Source: RGIG9060 sp045645985
GTDB taxonomy: Bacteria; Spirochaetota; Spirochaetia; Treponematales; Treponemataceae
Length of the DNA stretch: 17,667 nucleotides
Reading direction: 5' to 3'
Assembly: GCA_045645985.1 (NCBI GenBank)
Contig: JAZRJV010000017.1
Span: 1 to 17,667, forward strand
Shown here: piece by piece, positions 1 through 7,338 of the stretch
Numbering within the stretch: the stretch's first letter is position 1
Layout: each line of letters starts with the position of its first letter
Program-made: the position numbers and the translations under genes
Notes under the pieces: model-generated
The model's database searches: none
Seen by the model: the letters and a program-made list of their open reading frames with translations, nothing else
What the model was told of the DNA's origin: nothing

Positions 1-212
1 GCTGTTATTTTTTTTTCTTTGCAGTATTGAATTAAAAAATCAATGTATTTTTCATCATAAATTATTGGAGTAATAACATATTCATCTGCACAAGACAAAC
101 TATAAGTATATTCACTATTAGAAGCAAAGACTTTTCCAATATTGAGCATTGCTTCTTTAAAATAATCTATCAAATAAGTTCTGCGACCTACAGAAGTTAA
201 TAAAATATTCAT
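1..212 (-). CDS. ATP-grasp family enzyme, N-terminal fragment (cut by window edge)
   Basis: Only the first 70 codons are in the window. The protein begins MNILLTSVGRRTYLIDYFKE and continues with a conserved segment containing FASNSEY and then ADEYVITPIIYDEKYIDFL. This is the typical opening of the carbamoyl-phosphate-synthase-large-subunit-like ATP-grasp proteins often found in polysaccharide gene clusters. Their N-terminal pre-ATP-grasp Rossmann domain precedes the nucleotide-binding domains, which lie outside the window here. Such enzymes join a carboxylate to an amine or thiol using ATP; the substrate cannot be told from this fragment. The start is well placed: AAGGAT lies just upstream, and the ATG directly follows the TAA of the GNAT gene with no gap, so translation is probably coupled. 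A run of nine A (coding strand; T at 8-16) lies inside the coding region. Confidence 0.75.
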   Translation of the reverse strand, partial: MNILLTSVGRRTYLIDYFKEAMLNIGKVFASNSEYTYSLSCADEYVITPIIYDEKYIDFLIQYCKEKKIT

Positions 213-635
213 TTATAAATCCTTATAAAACTTTATATCATTAGGTCTTGATTTATTATTTTCATCAATAACAAATCCATTTTTTTTATACACTTTTATT
301 GCGTTTTCATTTGTTTTATGAGTAAATAGTTCTATTCTTTTTATATTTTTATTTATACAATCATTTGTAAAATCTGAAATCAATTTAGAAGCATAACCTT
401 TCCCTTGATACTGGGGCAAAACTGCTAAAACCGAAATGTAAGCACAATGATTAACATCATCATTATTATAACCTGCAATCAATCCTACAATATCGTTATT
501 ATCATAAACAGAAAAAACAGTACCTAAGGAAATAAATTTTTCAGCAAGTATATTTAAATCCGTTTTATCAGAAAGATTTATAGGGAATAAAGAATCTACT
601 TTTTGTAAAAATAAAAGTAAATCATCTTTTGACAT
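213..635 (-). CDS. GNAT-family N-acetyltransferase
   Basis: A 140-residue single-domain GNAT protein. The acetyl-CoA pyrophosphate-binding loop (motif A, Q/R-x-x-G-x-G/A) is visible as Q75-Y-Q-G-K-G80, preceded by the usual beta strand (YISVLAVLP, about 66-74). The late conserved segment TNENAIKVYKKNGF (108-121) is also typical. The domain is complete and of normal length. The gene sits between a sugar aminotransferase 2 bp upstream and an ATP-grasp gene that starts directly after its stop codon, so its likely substrate is the amino group created by the aminotransferase, or a related intermediate in surface glycan synthesis. That substrate is inferred from position only; GNAT proteins also acylate proteins and small amines. 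No good Shine-Dalgarno sequence precedes the ATG, so it probably depends on coupling to the upstream gene. Confidence 0.88.
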   Translation of the reverse strand: MSKDDLLLFLQKVDSLFPINLSDKTDLNILAEKFISLGTVFSVYDNNDIVGLIAGYNNDDVNHCAYISVLAVLPQYQGKGYASKLISDFTNDCINKNIKRIELFTHKTNENAIKVYKKNGFVIDENNKSRPNDIKFYKDL

Positions 636-637
636 TT

Positions 638-1750
638 CTATTTTCTTACAACCTCAATAATTCTTTCTACATCTTCTTCTGTTAAATCTGCATACATTGG
701 CAAACAAATTACACTATCTGCCAATTTATGTGCCACTGGTAGATTTTCTTTATTTGAAGATTCCAAGCCTTTGTATGTTGCAAACTCACTAATTAAAGGA
801 TAAAAATATCTTCTTCCTAAAATATTATTTTCTTTAAGTTTTGCATAAAGTTCATCTCGAGTCATTCCATATTTTTCTTCATCAATAAAAATTGGGAAGT
901 ATGAATAATTGTGTTTTACACCTTCAATATCTTCTAAATAACGAATACCATCAACTTTTATTAAGGCTTGTTTATATTTTTCTGCAACAAATTTTCTTCT
1001 CTGGATAGAAGCATCAACTTGTTTTAAGTTTAACAAACCATAAGCACTTCGAATTTCATCCATTTTTGAGTTGATTCCAGGTGCAATAACTTCGGTTTCA
1101 CCAGCAAATCCAAAATTTTTAAGATAATCAATTCGTTTTTTAGTTGCTTCATCATGGCAAATCAAAGCCCCACCTTCAACAGTATTATATACCTTTGTTG
1201 CATGAAAACTTAAAGTTGACATATCTCCAGCTTCTAAAACTGATTTTCCATATTGCCATACACCAAAAGCATGGGCTGCATCATAAATAACTTTTAAACC
1301 ATATTTATCAGCAATTTCTTTAATTCGTTTTGTGTCACATGGAGTTCCATAAACATGAACTGGCATAATTGCAGTAGTTCTTGGAGTAATTGCAGCTTCT
1401 ATTTTATCGGGATCAATATTTCCTGTTTTTTCATCAACATCAACAAAAACTGGTTTGATTCCATTCCACCACAAAGAGTGAGTTGTTGCAACAAAACTGT
1501 ATGGAGTTGTGATAACTTCACCTGTAATTCTTAAAGCCTGAAGTGCTGTAATCAAAGGTAAAGTTCCATTTGTAAACAAACTGATATATGGAACTCCTAA
1601 ATATTCAGCAAGAGCTTTTTCTAATTCTTTATGATAAAATCCGTTATTTGTAAGCCACTTTCTATCCCAAATATCTTCAAGCATTTTTTCAAATTCTTTC
1701 AAGTCTGGTAAAAGTGGAGAAGTTACTGTAATTAGTTTTTCGTTACTCAT
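638..1750 (-). CDS. DegT/DnrJ/EryC1/StrS-family sugar aminotransferase
   Basis: A PLP-dependent fold-type I aminotransferase of 370 residues, the usual length for the DegT family, which transfers an amino group from glutamate to a keto-sugar nucleotide. Visible motifs are the N-terminal GFYHKELEKALAEYLG region (37-52), TNGT (60-63), TTPYSFVATT (81-90), the cofactor aspartate in YDAAHAFG (D157), and the internal-aldimine lysine in SFHATKVYN (K186) followed by EGGAL. The C-terminal RRYFYP (313-318) and CLPMY (349-353) segments are also typical. Overall it resembles enzymes that aminate C4 of a dTDP- or GDP-deoxyhexose (VioA/FdtB-like), but the exact sugar cannot be assigned. The ATG overlaps the flippase stop codon as ATGA, and the GNAT gene follows after 2 bp. 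Together these suggest an N-acylated amino sugar destined for the exported glycan. Confidence 0.93.
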   Translation of the reverse strand: MSNEKLITVTSPLLPDLKEFEKMLEDIWDRKWLTNNGFYHKELEKALAEYLGVPYISLFTNGTLPLITALQALRITGEVITTPYSFVATTHSLWWNGIKPVFVDVDEKTGNIDPDKIEAAITPRTTAIMPVHVYGTPCDTKRIKEIADKYGLKVIYDAAHAFGVWQYGKSVLEAGDMSTLSFHATKVYNTVEGGALICHDEATKKRIDYLKNFGFAGETEVIAPGINSKMDEIRSAYGLLNLKQVDASIQRRKFVAEKYKQALIKVDGIRYLEDIEGVKHNYSYFPIFIDEEKYGMTRDELYAKLKENNILGRRYFYPLISEFATYKGLESSNKENLPVAHKLADSVICLPMYADLTEEDVERIIEVVRK

Positions 1751-3201
1751 TTTTTCACAAATCCTTTTATGGTATTTATAAAATAAGCATATACTTCAAC
1801 CTTGAATAATTTAGATAAAAGTATATAAATCATTATTCCTACTATAATTTGCAAAATTAACAAAATCAATGGTTCAATTTGTAAAAAATTCATACTCCAA
1901 ACAATTCCAGCCATAATTAAAGACAAAAGAAAAGATGGTATCAAATCTTTCCATTGTTCAAAATAGGAATAATTCATAAGTTTTTTATTTGGAAATGCAT
2001 TTATAAAAGTTGAAATAAAACCACTAATAACTTGTCCTATTGCCATTGCGTAAATTCCCAATGGTAAAGTAATTAAAATGTTCAATACGGTTACGCATTT
2101 TTTTATTATTTCAAGTTTTAAGAAAATATCACTTCTTCCAAGAGCATTTATTCCTGTTAAATTTGCAGTATGAATTGGATATAACGCATAACTAATACAA
2201 GCTAACTGCAAAAAAGGAACACAATCAAGCCACTTATCTGTAAGTAAAACTTTAACCAATGGTTCTGCAACAGCGGCCAATCCAAACATACAAGGCATCA
2301 AAACAAATGCACTTGTACTTATAGACCTTCTTGTAATTCTTTTTACTTCTTGAACATTATCATTGTTTGCAGAAAGAGTTGGAAGCATTACACTCTGAAT
2401 AGAACCATCAAGATTTGTTGCAATAACTTGTGGGAACTGATGACCTCTATTAAAATATCCTAAAGTTTGACTATCATAAACTTTTCCAACAATCAAACTA
2501 TAAGCATTCCTAAAGATAGAATCTAACAAGCCTGAACATAAAAGTTTCCAACCAAAGGAAAAAAGAATTTTTACGCGTTCAAAACTAAACAAAAATTTTG
2601 GGCGCCACTTAACAGTGAACCATAAAATTAAGCAGGTTAATATATCTCTTACCAACTGTTGTGCAACTAAAGCCCAAACGCCAAATCCTTTGTACGCTAA
2701 AATTACACCTACAATTCCAGAACCTAAAACAGCCCCCATACTACTATAGAAAAATCTTTTAAATTGCATTGTTTTTGAAACATAAGCATTTTGAACACTA
2801 TTAACTGCACCAAAAAACAATGTAAAAGATATTACACGAATAACAGGAGTTAGAATTTCTTGTTTATAGAAGTTTGCTATAAAAGGTGCTGCAAAAAACA
2901 AAACAACATAACACAATAATGCAACAAATAAGCTTAGATAAAATATTGAAGAAAAATCAGTATCATCAGAATCTTTTTTTTGAATTAATGCTGTATTAAA
3001 ACCACTTTGAATAAAAACTGTAGCAATCTGAATAAATACTAAAATTAAGGCAATTACACCGTAATCATCAGGGCTTACTAAACGAGCAAGAACTATAGAA
3101 AGTACAAATTGAACACCTTGAACACCACCTCGCTCAAGAAATTTCCAAATTAAAGATGAGATTACTGTATTTTTTGATATTTTATTTGTTTCTTTTTCCA
3201 T
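1747..3201 (-). CDS. Wzx-type oligosaccharide flippase (MOP superfamily)
   Basis: A 484-residue, highly hydrophobic polytopic membrane protein with roughly 12-14 predicted membrane segments. It should translocate a lipid-linked oligosaccharide across the inner membrane. The N-terminal half has family hallmarks: LARLVSPDDYG (38-48), the following hydrophobic helix, and SGFNTALIQKK (66-76), as in the WzxC-like branch of polysaccharide exporters. The last strongly hydrophobic helices are near residues 415-465. The stop codon overlaps the aminotransferase ATG by 4 bp (ATGA). The regulator gene ends 27 bp upstream of its start. No clear Shine-Dalgarno sequence precedes the ATG at 3201, but no better start is evident because the family signature begins close to this Met. 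A run of eight A lies in the QKKDS codons. The transported glycan is unknown. Confidence 0.93.
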   Translation of the reverse strand: MEKETNKISKNTVISSLIWKFLERGGVQGVQFVLSIVLARLVSPDDYGVIALILVFIQIATVFIQSGFNTALIQKKDSDDTDFSSIFYLSLFVALLCYVVLFFAAPFIANFYKQEILTPVIRVISFTLFFGAVNSVQNAYVSKTMQFKRFFYSSMGAVLGSGIVGVILAYKGFGVWALVAQQLVRDILTCLILWFTVKWRPKFLFSFERVKILFSFGWKLLCSGLLDSIFRNAYSLIVGKVYDSQTLGYFNRGHQFPQVIATNLDGSIQSVMLPTLSANNDNVQEVKRITRRSISTSAFVLMPCMFGLAAVAEPLVKVLLTDKWLDCVPFLQLACISYALYPIHTANLTGINALGRSDIFLKLEIIKKCVTVLNILITLPLGIYAMAIGQVISGFISTFINAFPNKKLMNYSYFEQWKDLIPSFLLSLIMAGIVWSMNFLQIEPLILLILQIIVGIMIYILLSKLFKVEVYAYFINTIKGFVKK

Positions 3202-3228
3202 AATTTTAATCTAATATGTACAAAATAA

Positions 3229-3771
3229 TTACAATATAATATCTATAACTTTCTTAATCGAATGTTTATAAAAAGTTTGAGGGATTTCCTCTTCACAAAT
3301 ATTTTCCGATAATAAAAATAAAACTTTATCATCTATAAGATTAACTTCTTCGATGTTTTTTATATTGCAAAATGATATATTATTCTTTTGACATGCATAT
3401 TCAATGATAAAGGCTATATCATCTTCTCCTAAAAGAATAACATTTTGTGTTCCTTTTTCTTTTTCTTCTTGAATATAATTTAAAATAAGTTCTTTGTAAT
3501 CATAAACATTTTTTATCGTTCGCTTTATATAATTATAACTTCGCTTAGCAACTTCTTTCAATCCCTCGGTAGTTAGAACATATCGAATATTTCTGGCAGA
3601 AATTTTATTCATATATATCCAACCTTTTTCAACAAACCGTTTTAAAATATTGTTGGTCATTCCTAAAGACATATTCAAGGCTTTGGATATATCTCGTTGG
3701 CTTGCTTCTGGTGAGGATAATAGAGTTTCATGTACATCTGATAAAAGTATCAAATCTTTTGGTGAATTCAT
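3229..3771 (-). CDS. Winged-helix (MarR-like) regulator heading the polysaccharide operon
   Basis: A 180-residue protein with a clear N-terminal winged helix-turn-helix. Helix 2-turn-helix 3 lies at about residues 22-50 (EASQRDISKALNMSLGMTNN, then ILKRFVEKGW), and the wing strand is RNIRYVLTTEG (60-70). Amphipathic helices follow (71-105). The C-terminal part (about 109-180) begins with a beta strand and turn, NVILLGEDDIAFIIEYA, that looks like the start of a Rossmann-type fold. It lacks the G-x-G-x-x-G glycines expected for nucleotide binding (GEDDIA instead). Proteins of this layout often sit first in surface-polysaccharide clusters, where they are thought to control the locus; that role is inferred here from position and fold. 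It is transcribed toward the flippase, 27 bp away. No strong Shine-Dalgarno sequence precedes the ATG. Confidence 0.85.
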   Translation of the reverse strand: MNSPKDLILLSDVHETLLSSPEASQRDISKALNMSLGMTNNILKRFVEKGWIYMNKISARNIRYVLTTEGLKEVAKRSYNYIKRTIKNVYDYKELILNYIQEEKEKGTQNVILLGEDDIAFIIEYACQKNNISFCNIKNIEEVNLIDDKVLFLLSENICEEEIPQTFYKHSIKKVIDIIL

Positions 3772-3888
3772 AATAAATATTTAGGGAAAAAAAGGACTAT
3801 ATTGAAATAAATCAATACAAAAATGAGAAAGTAAAAAGTCATAAAAATCTCTTGTGGCCGAAACACACTAAAAGCATTTATAACTAAT

Positions 3889-3905
3889 TGTTCAACTTAT
3901 GAACA
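3889..3905. repeat. 17-bp inverted repeat, operator-like
   Basis: TGTTCA-ACTTA-TGAACA is a perfect 6-bp dyad with a 5-bp spacer. It lies about 118 bp upstream of the regulator start and about 165 bp upstream of the TPR gene. It is not followed by a T-tract, so it is unlikely to be a terminator. Its size fits a dimeric HTH binding site, and the adjacent winged-helix protein is the obvious candidate, but this is inference. One such dyad in AT-rich DNA could also occur by chance. Confidence 0.4.
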
Positions 3906-4030
3906 TCTTAACATAGAAAAAACTTGAATGCAAGCAAATTGATTCGATTTTGTCTTAAAATTAAATAAAAAGATATTTTTTTATGAATCCTTATGTATTT
4001 ATTGTATTTTTTCGCATTTATAAACACCTA

Positions 4031-4058
4031 TTGACTAAATTTATTTTTTAATTACACT
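4031..4058 (+). promoter_or_regulatory. Sigma70-like promoter for the TPR-GT2-aminotransferase-GlgA operon
   Basis: TTGACT (4031-4036), a 16-bp spacer and TACACT (4053-4058). The predicted transcription start is near 4065, only about 3 nt before the ATG at 4068, so the message would be almost leaderless. No Shine-Dalgarno sequence lies upstream of the ATG, which agrees with this. Confidence 0.62.
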
Positions 4059-4068
4059 TAGTAGTGTA
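4053..4068. repeat. Inverted repeat across the -10 box and start codon
   Basis: TACACT-TAGT-AGTGTA is a perfect 6-bp dyad with a 4-nt centre. The left arm is exactly the -10 box of the TPR-operon promoter, and the right arm ends on the A of the ATG. It could be a repressor site that blocks promoter melting. It is less likely to act as an RNA hairpin, because most of it lies upstream of the predicted transcription start. Confidence 0.45.
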
Positions 4069-4856
4069 TGAAATTGCAAAAAACTAAAGTTATTTTTGTT
4101 CAGTTTTTATTTTTATTTACTCTTACAAACTTAGTTGCACAAGTTAATTATGAAGATTCTTATGAAAATTTGCGCACTATTGTTTACAACAGTACACAAA
4201 CAAAAGAAACTGAAATTTTACAGCAATACAAATACACTATTGATTTGATAAACAATGATAATTCCGTAGAAAGCAATATTAAATTTTCACAATGTGATTA
4301 TTTACTTGGTTTATACTATATAGATTATTCAAACTTTCAAAAAGCAATAGAATATTTAGAATCATCATTAAATTGGGCAGATAAAGCAAATGAAATTAAA
4401 CCAACAGCACAAGGATATCTTGCGTATGGTGAAAGTTTAGCTCAAATTTGTCCTATAAAGCCAACTTCATACTTGATAGCAAATGGATTAAAAGTTCCTG
4501 CTATTGCAAAAAAAGCTTTAAAAATTGACAACGCATTAGGTGCTGCTCGCTATCTAATATGTAGTGTAATTGTTTATTCGCCTAAACCACTAAAAAATCT
4601 TACAAAAGGCGAAAGAGTTTTTAAAGAAATGCTTGAAAATTACAATCTTGATAAAGAAGATTGTTTTAATGTATATAAATCTTTGGGATACATTTATTAT
4701 CAGCAAAAAAAATACGCTGAAGCTGATGAATGGTTTGAAAAAGCAGCAAAAATTTATCCTCACAATAAATTTTTGTTAAGCATGCAAAACAGGGAATATA
4801 CAAAAGAAGCTTTTGTAGAAATAGATCCTGTTATTGACACGATTTTAGAGGAGTAA
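4068..4856 (+). CDS. Exported tetratricopeptide-repeat protein
   Basis: A 262-residue protein with an N-terminal export signal: MKLQKTK, then a hydrophobic core (about 8-23), with likely cleavage near LVA/Q at 22-25. There is no lipobox cysteine, so it is probably periplasmic or surface-associated rather than a lipoprotein. TPR-like helix pairs are visible at about 75-107 (YLLGLYYIDYSNFQKAIEYL and on) and most clearly at 199-232 (SLGYIYYQQKKYAEADEWFE, ending KAAKIYP). The middle segment around YSPKPLKN (170-177) faintly recalls the TatT-type TPR proteins of treponemes, but I would not assign it there. TPR proteins are scaffolds, and no partner can be named. It is the first gene of a plus-strand operon; the GAGGAG ribosome site of the next gene overlaps its stop codon. 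Confidence 0.82.
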   Translation: MKLQKTKVIFVQFLFLFTLTNLVAQVNYEDSYENLRTIVYNSTQTKETEILQQYKYTIDLINNDNSVESNIKFSQCDYLLGLYYIDYSNFQKAIEYLESSLNWADKANEIKPTAQGYLAYGESLAQICPIKPTSYLIANGLKVPAIAKKALKIDNALGAARYLICSVIVYSPKPLKNLTKGERVFKEMLENYNLDKEDCFNVYKSLGYIYYQQKKYAEADEWFEKAAKIYPHNKFLLSMQNREYTKEAFVEIDPVIDTILEE

Positions 4857-4862
4857 CTGAAA

Positions 4863-6011
4863 ATGTATTTTTACTCAATAATTTTAGTTATAGTTGGCAT
4901 ATATTTCTTTGTTTTTTCGCTTTTAAATATATTAAAAATAAAAAAGGATACTGTTTTTACAAAGCCAGTTGAAGAACCTTTTGTATCAGTTTTAATTCCT
5001 GCAAGAAATGAAGAAAATAACATTAAATCTTGTGTTGAGTCATTTCTTAATCAATCATACAAAAACTACGAAATTTTAGTTTTAGATGATAACTCAACAG
5101 ATAGAACTTACGAAATTGTTAAGAAACTAGAAAATCAAAATCCAGGAAAAATTAAATTATATTCAGGAAAACCTTTACCAAAAGATTGGAGAGGAAAATC
5201 TTTTGCGATGCAACAACTTTTGGAGTATGCAAAAGGTGAGTATTATCTATTTACTGACGCTGATACAATACACAACGAAAATTCTATTTCAATGATGATG
5301 GCAAATATTCTTCATCATGATGCAGATTTAGTTTCTGGTTATATAGGACAAAAAACAAAAACTTTTGGCGAAAAAATAACAATTCCTCTAATTTATCTTT
5401 TAACAGGACTTGTAATTCCTCTATGGATGAACCAAATGTCAAAGTTATCAATTTTTTCAACAGCGATTGGTCAATTTATTGGAGTAAAAGCCCAAGCATT
5501 CAAATCAATCGGTGGTTATGAAAAAATAAAATCTTTTACAACAGAAGATATTTATCTTGCAAGAGAAATGAAAAAAGCTGGATTTAAAACAATTTTCCTT
5601 GATTTTAAACAAGCTGCAACTTGTAGAATGTACGAAACATACGATCAATCTGTACGCGGAATAAGTAAAAACATTTTTGACTTTTTAGGAAAAAATCCTA
5701 TAATTATGACATTCATTGTTTTAGCAATTTTCTTCTTTCTTGTTTTGCCAGCACCATTATGTGTAATTCAACTTTTTGAATTAAATCTTCATAAATCAAG
5801 TTACATTGATACATATACTTTATCATTACTTATTAACATTGTACTTTGTAGCGTATCTTGGTTAATGATTTTTATTGCAAGAAAATTACCATGGTACATT
5901 TCACTAATGTTCCCGATTGTACATCTAAACTTGTTGTATATTGCGCTTGTTTCCTGGATTCGCAGTGAACAAGGCAAAGGTTATGTTTGGAAGGGTAGAT
6001 TAGTTTCATAA
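4863..6011 (+). CDS. Membrane-anchored family 2 glycosyltransferase (CrtQ/YdaM-like)
   Basis: 382 residues. The order is an N-terminal membrane anchor (about 3-24), a cytoplasmic GT-A domain and about three C-terminal membrane helices (279-302, 318-338, 343-365). Catalytic features are VSVLIPARNEENNI (41-54), the nucleotide-binding DDNSTD (75-80), the metal-binding D132-A-D134, and a likely catalytic acid in TTEDIYLA (E228-D229). WKGR near the C-terminus (376-379) is typical of the CrtQ-like branch, whose members glycosylate lipid or carotenoid-type acceptors. The acceptor is unknown here; a membrane lipid is plausible. The gene follows the TPR gene by 6 bp with a strong GAGGAG ribosome site. 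It uses a nucleotide-sugar donor on the cytoplasmic face. Confidence 0.9.
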   Translation: MYFYSIILVIVGIYFFVFSLLNILKIKKDTVFTKPVEEPFVSVLIPARNEENNIKSCVESFLNQSYKNYEILVLDDNSTDRTYEIVKKLENQNPGKIKLYSGKPLPKDWRGKSFAMQQLLEYAKGEYYLFTDADTIHNENSISMMMANILHHDADLVSGYIGQKTKTFGEKITIPLIYLLTGLVIPLWMNQMSKLSIFSTAIGQFIGVKAQAFKSIGGYEKIKSFTTEDIYLAREMKKAGFKTIFLDFKQAATCRMYETYDQSVRGISKNIFDFLGKNPIIMTFIVLAIFFFLVLPAPLCVIQLFELNLHKSSYIDTYTLSLLINIVLCSVSWLMIFIARKLPWYISLMFPIVHLNLLYIALVSWIRSEQGKGYVWKGRLVS

Positions 6012-6058
6012 AAAAATATAGACTTAAATTAGAATATTTATAAAATAAAGAGGTTTTT

Positions 6059-7309
6059 ATGGCTATTGCAAAACACATTAAAGAATTGATGAACAGCAAA
6101 GGTTCTTCTGTTATTAGAAAAATGTTTGAAGAGGGAATTCAACTAAAAGCTAAATTTGGTGAAGACAAAGTTTACGATTTTAGTTTAGGAAACCCTGATA
6201 TGCCACCTCCTGAAAAAATTTATCAAGTTGTAAACGAAATTGCAAAGGATAACGCAAAAGATAGACACGCTTATATGCCAAATGCAGGTTATACAGAAAC
6301 AAGAAAAGCTATGGCAGATAAAGTGAATTTTGAACAAGGTCTTTCTGGAACAAATGCATTAAATGAAAATCATGTTGTAATGTCTGTAGGTGCTGCGGGA
6401 GCCTTAAATAGTGTTTTCAAAGCTATTCTAAATTCAGATGACGAAGTTATTGTTCCTGCTCCTTTTTTTGCAGAATACAGAAATTATGTAGCAAATTACG
6501 GTGGAAAACTAATTACAGTAAAAAGCAAAAAAGATTTTTCACTCGATATTGAAAATATAAAAAATGCTTTATCAGATAAAACAGCGGCGGTTTTGATAAA
6601 TTCTCCAAACAATCCATCTGGAAAAATTTATTCCGAAGAAGAAATAGCTGAATTAGCTTCTGTTTTAAACCAACATGGAAAAAATACTGGTAGAACTCCA
6701 TACTTAATCTGTGATGAACCTTACAGAGCAATCACTTATAACGGAAAAACAGTCGCTTCTGTATTTCCTCTTTATGATAATGCTATTGTAGTAACATCTT
6801 TTGCTAAAAACTTAAGTTTACCTGGTGAAAGAATTGGTTTCATCGCAGTTAATCCAAAATGCGAAGATGCAAAAGAATTTATCGCAGCATGTACCTTTAC
6901 AACAAGAACTTTAGGTTATGTAAATGCACCTGCTTTTTTTCAAAAAGTTGTTGCAAAATGTTGGGATACTGATGTAGACTATTCAATATACACCAAGCGT
7001 TGCAAAATGATTACAGATGTTGTAAAAAATGCTGGAATTGAATTTGTTGAACCAGAAGGTGCATTTTACTTATTTTGCAAAGCTCCATTACCAACTTTAG
7101 ATGAAAATAAACAACACATTCTAAAAGATGGTGAAGACGAACTCTGTGATGAATTTGCATTTTGCGATCACTTAAAGAAATTCAATATTCTATGTGCTCC
7201 AGGTTCTGGATTTGGATGTCCAGGTTACTTTAGAATGGCTTTTTGTGTATCAGAAAAAACAATCACAAACTGTGCAGATTCATTAAAAGAAGCAAAAAAC
7301 ACTTGGTAA
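6059..7309 (+). CDS. Class I/II pyridoxal-phosphate aminotransferase (AspC-like)
   Basis: A 416-residue fold-type I aminotransferase. Key positions are present: SLGNPDMPPP (42-51), AYMPNAGYTETRKAMA (71-86), SVGAAGAL (109-116), NSPNNPSG (181-188, with N185 the cofactor asparagine), CDEPYR (218-223, D219 contacting the PLP ring nitrogen), SFAKNLSLPGERIG (247-260; K250 the Schiff-base lysine and R258 the phosphate contact), and R392 in GYFRMAF, which binds the substrate alpha-carboxylate. These give a complete, probably active amino-acid aminotransferase. Substrate (aspartate, alanine or branched-chain) cannot be decided from motifs alone. AGAGG lies 6 nt before the ATG. It sits 47 bp after the glycosyltransferase and 29 bp before glgA in the same orientation; I see no functional link with either beyond likely cotranscription. 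Confidence 0.92.
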   Translation: MAIAKHIKELMNSKGSSVIRKMFEEGIQLKAKFGEDKVYDFSLGNPDMPPPEKIYQVVNEIAKDNAKDRHAYMPNAGYTETRKAMADKVNFEQGLSGTNALNENHVVMSVGAAGALNSVFKAILNSDDEVIVPAPFFAEYRNYVANYGGKLITVKSKKDFSLDIENIKNALSDKTAAVLINSPNNPSGKIYSEEEIAELASVLNQHGKNTGRTPYLICDEPYRAITYNGKTVASVFPLYDNAIVVTSFAKNLSLPGERIGFIAVNPKCEDAKEFIAACTFTTRTLGYVNAPAFFQKVVAKCWDTDVDYSIYTKRCKMITDVVKNAGIEFVEPEGAFYLFCKAPLPTLDENKQHILKDGEDELCDEFAFCDHLKKFNILCAPGSGFGCPGYFRMAFCVSEKTITNCADSLKEAKNTW

Positions 7310-7338
7310 AATAGCTAAATTTTCTGTAGGAGTTATTT

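Larger units (their letters stand above)
3772..4067. other. Divergent intergenic region between regulator and TPR gene
   Basis: 296 bp without a convincing gene. It separates the minus-strand polysaccharide operon from the plus-strand TPR/glycosyltransferase operon, so it must hold both promoters. The plus-strand promoter is clear (4031-4058). For the minus strand I see only weak candidates: TATAGT at 3801-3796, or TATAAA at 3882-3877 with TGTTCA at 3905-3900 as a poor -35 box. A 17-bp dyad (3889-3905) overlies the latter. The only short open frame worth noting (3983-4051, 22 codons) has no credible ribosome site. Confidence 0.6.

Noticed and set aside
3853..3868. Small GC-richer hairpin TGTG-GCCGAAA-CACA near 3853-3868
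   Set aside because: Only a 4-bp stem and no T-tract; too weak to call a terminator, riboswitch or small RNA.
3983..4051. 22-codon plus-strand open frame in the divergent intergenic region
   Set aside because: No credible ribosome site, low-complexity Phe/Ile-rich product, and it runs across the -35 box of the TPR-operon promoter.
5872..6099. Minus-strand open frame across the end of the GT2 gene and the start of the aminotransferase gene
   Set aside because: Both plus-strand genes are strongly supported by motifs; the antisense frame has no recognisable domain or ribosome site.
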